This document shows, piece after piece, positions 7,145 to 14,221 of a stretch of 17,871 nt of DNA. The DNA lies in assembly GCA_022706175.1 (NCBI GenBank), contig JAKJDB010000008.1:1-17871 (forward strand), given 5' to 3'. Source of the stretch: Candidatus Zhuqueibacterota bacterium. Its GTDB lineage: Bacteria; KSB1; UBA2214. How positions within the stretch are numbered: position 1 is the first letter of the stretch; every line of letters starts with the position of its first letter. The translations under genes and the position numbers were made by a program. The notes beneath the pieces are model-generated. The model made no database searches. It saw nothing but the letters and a program-made list of their open reading frames with translations, and was not told the origin of the DNA.

Positions 7145-10100
7145 ATGAGAACTCGCTCTGCCATGCTGTTGCCCCTGTTTTTCATCCTTTTCATCGCCCC
7201 CGCAAAATCCGGTGCAGCCGTTTCACCGCGGCTCATTGACAACCATCAGGCGATTCCGGCAATGACACCGATATCCCAGGACATCCATCTGACCAGGCTT
7301 CGTTGTGAATACCGGACCGATCCGCTGGGCGTAGACGTGCCGCATCCTCGTCTGAGCTGGACACTGGAATCCTCCCAGCGCGGACAACGAATGGCCGCTT
7401 ATCAGATCCTGGTGGCATGTACACGGGAAAATCTCGATCAGGATATCGGCGATGCCTGGGACAGCGGCCGTGTGGAAGCATCACCAACCACACTCATTTC
7501 TTATGCGGGCGCTGCGTTGCAGAGCGATCGTACCTATTACTGGAAGGCGCGCGTCTGGGACCGCGAGGGTAGGGTGACGGCCTGGAGCGAACCGGCGTTT
7601 TGGACAACCGGAATGCTGCAACAACGGGATTGGCAGGCCAAATGGATCGGCCTGGACCGGGCGGTCGGCAAAGACAAGGTGGATACGCTGCGCAGACGTC
7701 TTTCAGCGAGAATGCTGCGCCACGAATTCACCCTGGACAAAAAAGTCAAACGAGCCACCGCGTTCGTCTGCGGCTTGGGACTCTTTGAATGGTATCTCAA
7801 CGGTGCAAAAATCGGCGATCAGGTTCTGGCGCCGGCTCTAAGCGAATACGACAAAAGAGCCTATTACATGACCTTTGATGTGACCTCGCACCTCAAGCCG
7901 GCCCGAAACGCCGTGGCTGTGCTGCTCGGCAACGGCCGCTATTTTGCTCCACGCTTTGAAAAACAGACCAGGACCTTCGGCTTTCCCAAACTGCTGCTGC
8001 AGATCAATCTTATCTACGAGGATGATACCCGCGGGACCATCGTCAGCGATGCAAGCTGGAAAATAACCACCGACGGCCCCATCCTGGCCAACAACGAATA
8101 CGACGGCGAGTTCTATGACAGTCGCAAAGAGCTGCCCGGCTGGACCGGCCCTGGTTTTGACGACAGCGCCTGGCGCCACGCTCAGTTAGTGAAACAGCCG
8201 GGAAAACAGCTTTCCTCGCAGATGATCGAACCGATCAGAATCACTCAGACTCTGAATCCCATCTCCATCGCCGGCACGCAGCCCGGCGTCACTATTTTCG
8301 ATATGGGGCAGAATATGGTCGGCTGGGCCCGACTCCGCGTATCCGGCCCCCGCGGGACTCGGGTGTCTCTGAGGTTCGCTGAAACCCTGCGGCAGGACGG
8401 AACGCTCTCTCTCGACAATCTGCGCACCTGCGAGGTGACCGACACCTACATTCTCAAAGGAGAAGGCCTGGAAATCTGGGAACCGCGATTCACCTATCAT
8501 GGCTTTCGCTATGTAGAGCTGGCTGGTTTTCCCGGCACCCCGGATCTCTCTGCCCTTTCAGGCAGGGTGGTGCACGATGACCTGCAACCGGCCGGCGCCT
8601 TTAGCTGCTCGAATCCGCTGATCAATCGCATCTATCAAAATGCGCTGTGGGGGATCCGCGGCAACTATCGCAGCATTCCCACCGACTGCCCGCAGCGCGA
8701 TGAACGCCAGGGCTGGCTGGGCGACCGGTCCGCCGAATCCCGCGGTGAAAGCTTTCTTTTCGATGTGGCCGGATTCTACAACAAATGGCTGGTCGACATT
8801 CAGGATGCGACGTCCGCGGACGGCTGCATACCCGATGTGGCGCCCTCCTACTGGCCCAACTATAACGACAACACCACCTGGCCCGGCTCGTACCTCATGG
8901 TGGCTGCCATGCTGTACGATCAGTACCACGACCTGGAAGCGATAAGAAAACATTATCCCACCATGAAAAAATGGATCCGGCGCATGCAACGCTACCTGCA
9001 GAACGACATCATGACCCGCGACGTCTACGGGGATTGGTGCGCTCCGCCGCTGGACCGAACCCAGATTCATACCACCCACTCGGAACGCACCACCGCCGGC
9101 GATCTCATCGCTGCCGCTTATTTTTATCATGAACTGAGATTGATGCAGTTCTTTGCCGGACTGCTGGAAAACCATCAGGACGCGGCCGACTACAGCACGC
9201 TGGCCGAAAAAATGAAAACGGCTTTCAATAAAAGGTTTTTATCCCTGGACCCGCTGCAATACGGCAACAATTCCCAGACCTCTTCGATTTTGCCGCTCAC
9301 CTTTGATCTGGTTCCGCAACAACACCAAGCGGCGATTATGAACAATCTGGTTGAAAAGATTATGGGCGAGGCCGACGGGCATGTGGGCGCCGGCTTGATC
9401 GGCTGTCAATGGCTGAACCGCGTGCTGACCAAGTACAACCGGCCGGATATCGCCTACACCTTGGCCGCACAAAACAGCTATCCCAGCCTGGGATATATGG
9501 TCGAAGCGAACGCCACCACTATTTGGGAACTGTGGAACGGCGACACCGCCGAGGCCGGAATGAACTCGCATAATCACGTCATGCTGCTCGGCGATCTGCT
9601 GACCTGGTTCTATGAAAACCTGGCGGGCATCCGCTCTGATCCAACTCAGCCCGCCTACACCCATTTGATCATGAAACCGGAGGTGACCGGCGATCTCGAA
9701 TGGGTCGAGGCTCAGTACCACTCGATCCGCGGGCCCATCCAGAGTGAATGGAAATTCAAACAGGACGAATTTGAATGGCGAATCGCTTTGCCGCCGAACA
9801 CCAGCGCGACCATTTATATACCGGCGGATGCACAGAGCGTGCTGGCTGAAAGCGGCAAACCGGCCGAAGAGGCGGCCGGCGTGCGCTTGCTTCGCCGGGA
9901 ACAGGACCGCGCCGTCTTTGCCATCGAGTCGGGAAGCTATTTCTTCACCTCCTCCCACTATCAGATCGCGCCGCAGCAGCCGTTCGCAGGCACGCCGGTC
10001 CTCTCGCCCAAGGACACTCTTCTGCATCACGGAACAAACCTGGCTGTGACCATGGCTGCCAAACCAGCAGATGCCGCCATCCATTACACGCTGGACGGCA

Positions 10101-10666
10101 GCGAACCGGATCAAACCGCAGCGCTGTATCAGGGACCTGTTCCGATCACATCCAGCGCCCTCCTGCAGGCCAAGGCGTACAAAGCGGGCTTTCACAGCAG
10201 CGCCAAGGCCTCCGCCGTCTACGAGTTCATCGATCCGCAGGAGAACGGCGTCACCTGGGAGCTGTATGAAGGCGCTTTTGTCAAACTGCCGGATTTCAAA
10301 AAACACACGCCGGTGAAAAGCGGGCACGCTCAGCAGATCGATCTGGCCGGGCTTGACCTGCCTGTCCACAACTTTGCCATGGTCTTTAGCGGATTTCTCG
10401 AGATCACGGAACAGGATGAATACACTTTTTACACCAGTTCCAACGACGGCAGCCGGCTCTATATCAACGACCGGCTGATTGTGAACAACGACGGCGAACA
10501 CGGCACCATGGACAAAAGCGGTACGGTTCGTCTGCCCGCCGGCAGGCATCGCATTCAGGTGACCTATTTTCAGTCCGGCGGCAGCAAGGTTTTAAAAGTC
10601 TTTTATAAACAGCCGGCCACGCTTCGGCGTCCATTGCCGGCGTCTAAATTGTTCTGGCACCCATAA
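7145..10666 (+). CDS. GH78 alpha-L-rhamnosidase with chitobiase-C-like and PA14 tails
   Basis: A 1173-residue secreted enzyme that should cleave terminal alpha-L-rhamnose from glycans or glycosides by an inverting mechanism. After the signal peptide (about 1-25) come N-terminal beta-sandwich domains typical of bacterial rhamnosidases (about 45-480; LRCEYRTDPLGVD, PRLSW, AKWIG, YLNGAKIG). The (alpha/alpha)6 catalytic domain (about 485-830) follows, with DCPQRDERQGWLGD holding the candidate general acid Glu520 and TTIWELWNGD holding the candidate base Glu795. The GH78 C-domain runs to about 940. Two additions follow: a chitobiase/hexosaminidase C-like module (about 943-1028; HYTLDGSEPD) and a PA14 module (about 1035-1165; TPVKSG, SSNDGSRLYIND). 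The ATG at 7145 is chosen because it starts the signal peptide and has GAAAGG 5 nt upstream; an in-frame ATG at 6965 lacks both. It is the first gene of the rightward block, 12 bp before the next gene. Confidence 0.92.
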   Translation: MRTRSAMLLPLFFILFIAPAKSGAAVSPRLIDNHQAIPAMTPISQDIHLTRLRCEYRTDPLGVDVPHPRLSWTLESSQRGQRMAAYQILVACTRENLDQDIGDAWDSGRVEASPTTLISYAGAALQSDRTYYWKARVWDREGRVTAWSEPAFWTTGMLQQRDWQAKWIGLDRAVGKDKVDTLRRRLSARMLRHEFTLDKKVKRATAFVCGLGLFEWYLNGAKIGDQVLAPALSEYDKRAYYMTFDVTSHLKPARNAVAVLLGNGRYFAPRFEKQTRTFGFPKLLLQINLIYEDDTRGTIVSDASWKITTDGPILANNEYDGEFYDSRKELPGWTGPGFDDSAWRHAQLVKQPGKQLSSQMIEPIRITQTLNPISIAGTQPGVTIFDMGQNMVGWARLRVSGPRGTRVSLRFAETLRQDGTLSLDNLRTCEVTDTYILKGEGLEIWEPRFTYHGFRYVELAGFPGTPDLSALSGRVVHDDLQPAGAFSCSNPLINRIYQNALWGIRGNYRSIPTDCPQRDERQGWLGDRSAESRGESFLFDVAGFYNKWLVDIQDATSADGCIPDVAPSYWPNYNDNTTWPGSYLMVAAMLYDQYHDLEAIRKHYPTMKKWIRRMQRYLQNDIMTRDVYGDWCAPPLDRTQIHTTHSERTTAGDLIAAAYFYHELRLMQFFAGLLENHQDAADYSTLAEKMKTAFNKRFLSLDPLQYGNNSQTSSILPLTFDLVPQQHQAAIMNNLVEKIMGEADGHVGAGLIGCQWLNRVLTKYNRPDIAYTLAAQNSYPSLGYMVEANATTIWELWNGDTAEAGMNSHNHVMLLGDLLTWFYENLAGIRSDPTQPAYTHLIMKPEVTGDLEWVEAQYHSIRGPIQSEWKFKQDEFEWRIALPPNTSATIYIPADAQSVLAESGKPAEEAAGVRLLRREQDRAVFAIESGSYFFTSSHYQIAPQQPFAGTPVLSPKDTLLHHGTNLAVTMAAKPADAAIHYTLDGSEPDQTAALYQGPVPITSSALLQAKAYKAGFHSSAKASAVYEFIDPQENGVTWELYEGAFVKLPDFKKHTPVKSGHAQQIDLAGLDLPVHNFAMVFSGFLEITEQDEYTFYTSSNDGSRLYINDRLIVNNDGEHGTMDKSGTVRLPAGRHRIQVTYFQSGGSKVLKVFYKQPATLRRPLPASKLFWHP

Positions 10667-10678
10667 ACGGAGTTCTGC

Positions 10679-13600
10679 ATGAGCAATCCTTTTTTACGTT
10701 ATCTTTTCCATCGCCTGCAGGGAACATCGATCGCCATCAAGATGATCACCGCTCTACCGTTATTCTTTTTTTGCGGATACGCCACAGCCGGATCGATCCT
10801 CTGGCAGTATCAGCCCGGCGCCGGCGAGCTGGACACCTCGCCAGGAGTGTGCGATCTCAATGGAGACGGCACTCTGGACATCATTGTCTGCTCCACCGCC
10901 GGCCGCATCGCTGCTTTAGATGCCCAGGGCAAACAGCAATGGTACTTTGATGCAAGGCAGACGATCAGCAATCCGCCGGCCGTCTGGAAGGCCCGCCAAC
11001 AGCCGCGTGTGACCGTCGTGACCAATCCCGGCAAAGTGATTTGCCTGGACGCTGGATCCGGCAGCCGATTGTGGGATTACAGCCTGCCCGGAGAGGTGGA
11101 CTGGGGCAGCACCGCGCCCGTGGCAGCGGACATGGACGGAGATGGCGTCGTTGAACTGATGGTGGCTGACCGCATCGGCAACCTCGTCTGCCTGTCCGAT
11201 GACGGCAGCACGCAATGGACAGCCCGCTGCGCTGGCGGCATCAACAGCGCCCCGGCGCTGGCAGACCTCGACGCCGATGGCGGCATGGAAATTCTGCTCG
11301 GCTCCGCCAAATCGCAGCTGATCTGCTTTTCCCACACTGGCCGGGAGCTGTGGCGAACGCCGCAAGCTGCTGGAACCGGATCCAGTCCGATTGTCACCGA
11401 TCTGGAGGGCGACGGCGCGCCGGAGATCGTGGTCGGCAGCGAGGACGGCCTTTCCGTCTACAGCCGCACCGGCAAGCGGCTTTGGCATCACCGCATGAAA
11501 AAACCGGTGCACGACGCCATCAGCGTGGCGGATATCGACGACGACGACCGCAAAGAGATCATTGCGGCGGATCTGTTCGGCCATGTGGCCTGTCTGGAGG
11601 ACAACGGCGCGGTCAAATGGACCGCGAACGCAGAACAGCGTGTGCGCCGCTCCCCGGCCATCGCCGATATCGACGGCGATTCGGTGGTAGAGATCCTCAT
11701 CGGCGGCTACAGCGCTGCACTGCATATTTTCGACCCGGACGGCAATCTGCAAGAACGCTTTCCGTTGCCTGCCTCCATGAACGCCATGCCGACCGTCGTC
11801 GATTTCAAGGGAAATGAACAAAAGACCGTCCTCTTAGCCGCAGGCAGCCAAATGTCCGCCATCTCTTGGATGACCAGCCCGCCGCAGCGCTCCAGCCCGG
11901 CTCTATGGACTTTTTACCGCGTCGACTCCGGCAGGACCGGCTCCGATTTCATCGCAGCGCCGTCCAAACAATCCAGGATCACAGAGATCGATTACGGACC
12001 CATGTACGTCGGCGCCAACACCTTTAGCGTCACAGTAAAAAATCCCGCCTGCGAGCCCCTGCAGTTGATGCTGGCCTTGGAGGGTAACAACGCCGGCGCG
12101 CAGGAGAACACCATCCGCTCCGTAGATTCAGTCTTCACCGCAAACCTGCCCTATTCGCTCAACGGACAATCGGCGGTCAACCTCACCTTTAAATGCCAGT
12201 TGTCCTCTGGAAAAAAAAGATTGGCATCGCGGGAGAAATCGTTTTACGTCATTCCCTTTGCCAAAGACCTGGCGGATCTGTCCGCCACGCTGGCGGATAT
12301 CGAAGCGGCGATTCCCTCGCTGCCGGATCAGGCCTTTGTACAGGAGCAGCTGCTGATGCTGAACCACCGTTTCACCCGAATTGCAGAGCAAAGCCGCACA
12401 GCCGGCACGCTGCCCGTCAGCCGGCGCAGCGCATTGCAGGAGGATGTCGCTGCACTGAGAACCGATGCCGGCCGCTGGCTGGCCACGGCCCGGGCTGCGG
12501 CCAAAGCAGGCAGCGTCCTGGCGATCTATGGCGCCAACCCCTGGGCGCCCTTTGGCGGCATGGAAGAGATCGTCGAAGGACGCACCCGACCCGCTGCATT
12601 GGCGCTGGAATGCTTTGGCAACGAGATCGAATCCGCTGCCTTGAACATCGCCAATTTCAGCGGCCAAGCCATGACCGTGCTGATCAGCATGGATCCGCTC
12701 CGCTCCGCCGCCGATTCAAACCAGGTAATGGCGCCGGCCGGCGTATTCAGCTTTCATGAGGTGCTGGACGTTCCCACCGAAGCGCTGGATTACTCGAGCG
12801 ATGCGCTGCCGCTCATCGGCCAGGCGCGCACCCTGGTCATCCCCGCCTGGGGAATGCGCCAGCTCTGGATGAACGTTCATTCAGATTCGTTGCCGGCCGG
12901 CGATTGGCGCGGCGCCCTTCGCGTGCATTCCTTACAGATCGAATCGCAGGCGGCCTCAGCCTCCCTGACCATCAAGAGATGGCCGTTCACGCCGGCGCAA
13001 CCGCAACCGCTTCGGCTGTGCCACTGGGGCTATGTGCACACCTCGCTGCTGAAAGATCAACCGCAGGCGGCGCTGAAGGATCAGATCAGCCATGGCACCA
13101 ATGTCTTTGTCGCCACCACCGACCAGGCGCCCCAGGCTCGCTATGATGAGGAGGGCAACCTCGTCGGCGCCATAGATTTTTCCACCCACGACGAATATAT
13201 AAGCCGCCATGCTCAACACGGCATTATTCTATTCTTCAATTATCAAACCGCGCTGAAAGGACCTGGAGCTCATTTTTCACCGGCATGGACAAAAGCCTAT
13301 AAAGCCTGGCTGAAGGCCTGGGTCCAGCATCTGCAAGAGTTGGGAGTGGGGTACGAAAACTATGCCCTGTATCCCATCGATGAACCCGGCCTCAACGAAG
13401 GCCTGGTGGAGGCGTTCATTCAGTACGCCAAACCGGTTCGCGAGGTGAATCCCAGCGTGCAAATCTACACCGATCCCGTGGAAAGAGCCACGATGCAGGA
13501 ACTGCAGAAAATGGCGCCCTACGTGGATATTTGGTGCCCGAACCGCAACGGCTATCTGCTGCACAAGGGCGCGGAAAAATTAACCTTTCTGAAATCCACC

Positions 13601-14125
13601 GGCAGTACGGTGTGGACCTATGAATGCGAGGGCAATGCCAAACACCAATCGCCGCTGGGCTACTATCGCGCCCAGTCCTGGCTGACCTGGTTACGGGGCT
13701 TGACCGGCATCGGATTCTGGTCCTATTGCACGCACAACAGGGATCCCTGGTTCATGCCCGCCGGCAGCCACGATTATCTTTTGATCTATTCGGGCAATGG
13801 CGTAGTTTCCAGCAAGCGATGGGAAGCCATCCGCGACGGCATCGAAGAGTATGGCTTGCTTGTGCAATTGCAAAAAGCGGTGGAGGCGGCTGCCGCCAAA
13901 CCGGAGACGGCGAAAGCGGTCGCTGCCGCGCGCACCGTTCTCACTGAGCAGGCTTCGGTCATCGCCCAGTACTGCGGACTGGACAAGGCCGGCACACTGC
14001 CGGGTATGGACGGCATGGCTGCTTTGCGCACGCTCGAAGACCGTCGCCATCAAAAGATAACACAGGTGCGCAGCAGTATGGCAAACGCATTCCGGCTATT
14101 GTCCGAATACTCTACAAGCAAGTAG
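10679..14125 (+). CDS. PQQ/FG-GAP-type beta-propeller fused to a GH123-like (DUF4091) domain
   Basis: A 1148-residue exported protein. A hydrophobic signal at about 22-38 follows a longer than usual basic N-terminus. Residues about 39-400 form a beta-propeller of about seven blades. Each blade has a Trp motif (LWQYQ, LWDYS, TQWTA, ELWRT, RLWHH, VKWTA), and D-x-D-G-D-G-type calcium loops recur about every 45 residues (59, 151, 196, 241, 285, 330). Then come an Ig-like region (about 430-525), a helical stretch (about 525-612) and a DUF4091/GH123-like barrel (about 615-1065; WLTWLRGLTGIGFWSY, SSKRWEAIRDGIEEY). YPIDEPG provides Asp901-Glu902, matching the Asp-Glu pair used by GH123 beta-N-acetylgalactosaminidases in substrate-assisted catalysis. 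N-acetylhexosaminidase activity is therefore plausible but unproven. The propeller may bind glycan or a partner. The start has CGGAG 6 nt upstream and lies 12 bp after the GH78 gene, indicating co-transcription. Confidence 0.85.
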   Translation: MSNPFLRYLFHRLQGTSIAIKMITALPLFFFCGYATAGSILWQYQPGAGELDTSPGVCDLNGDGTLDIIVCSTAGRIAALDAQGKQQWYFDARQTISNPPAVWKARQQPRVTVVTNPGKVICLDAGSGSRLWDYSLPGEVDWGSTAPVAADMDGDGVVELMVADRIGNLVCLSDDGSTQWTARCAGGINSAPALADLDADGGMEILLGSAKSQLICFSHTGRELWRTPQAAGTGSSPIVTDLEGDGAPEIVVGSEDGLSVYSRTGKRLWHHRMKKPVHDAISVADIDDDDRKEIIAADLFGHVACLEDNGAVKWTANAEQRVRRSPAIADIDGDSVVEILIGGYSAALHIFDPDGNLQERFPLPASMNAMPTVVDFKGNEQKTVLLAAGSQMSAISWMTSPPQRSSPALWTFYRVDSGRTGSDFIAAPSKQSRITEIDYGPMYVGANTFSVTVKNPACEPLQLMLALEGNNAGAQENTIRSVDSVFTANLPYSLNGQSAVNLTFKCQLSSGKKRLASREKSFYVIPFAKDLADLSATLADIEAAIPSLPDQAFVQEQLLMLNHRFTRIAEQSRTAGTLPVSRRSALQEDVAALRTDAGRWLATARAAAKAGSVLAIYGANPWAPFGGMEEIVEGRTRPAALALECFGNEIESAALNIANFSGQAMTVLISMDPLRSAADSNQVMAPAGVFSFHEVLDVPTEALDYSSDALPLIGQARTLVIPAWGMRQLWMNVHSDSLPAGDWRGALRVHSLQIESQAASASLTIKRWPFTPAQPQPLRLCHWGYVHTSLLKDQPQAALKDQISHGTNVFVATTDQAPQARYDEEGNLVGAIDFSTHDEYISRHAQHGIILFFNYQTALKGPGAHFSPAWTKAYKAWLKAWVQHLQELGVGYENYALYPIDEPGLNEGLVEAFIQYAKPVREVNPSVQIYTDPVERATMQELQKMAPYVDIWCPNRNGYLLHKGAEKLTFLKSTGSTVWTYECEGNAKHQSPLGYYRAQSWLTWLRGLTGIGFWSYCTHNRDPWFMPAGSHDYLLIYSGNGVVSSKRWEAIRDGIEEYGLLVQLQKAVEAAAAKPETAKAVAAARTVLTEQASVIAQYCGLDKAGTLPGMDGMAALRTLEDRRHQKITQVRSSMANAFRLLSEYSTSK

Positions 14126-14149
14126 TGGAATCGACCAGACAGGAGCCGC

Positions 14150-14218
14150 ATGATACCCGCCCCTGCCCGCTCATCTGGGCGATATCCTTGTACTGTTTCA
14201 TCCGGCAAAAAGGTTTGA
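14150..14218 (+). other. Possible 22-codon leader ORF in the gap before the lipoprotein gene
   Basis: The 96-bp gap between the propeller and lipoprotein genes holds a short frame with ATG at 14150 and TGA at 14216-14218. An AGGAG lies 4 nt upstream, and the frame ends 3 nt before the GTG start of the next gene. Translation of it could couple to that weak GTG start. The encoded peptide (MIPAPARSSGRY and ten more residues) has no recognisable character, so it may be chance. Confidence 0.15.
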
Positions 14219-14221
14219 TCC

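Noticed and set aside
9239..10549. 436-codon minus-strand open frame antisense to the GH78 gene
   Set aside because: It lies entirely over the rhamnosidase C-terminal half, whose motifs and modules are clear; the antisense product has no recognisable character.
14126..14221. Possible terminator in the gap after the propeller gene (GCCC...GGGC at about 14165-14190)
   Set aside because: The stem is only 4-5 bp with a long loop and no T tract, so transcription into the lipoprotein gene is more likely.
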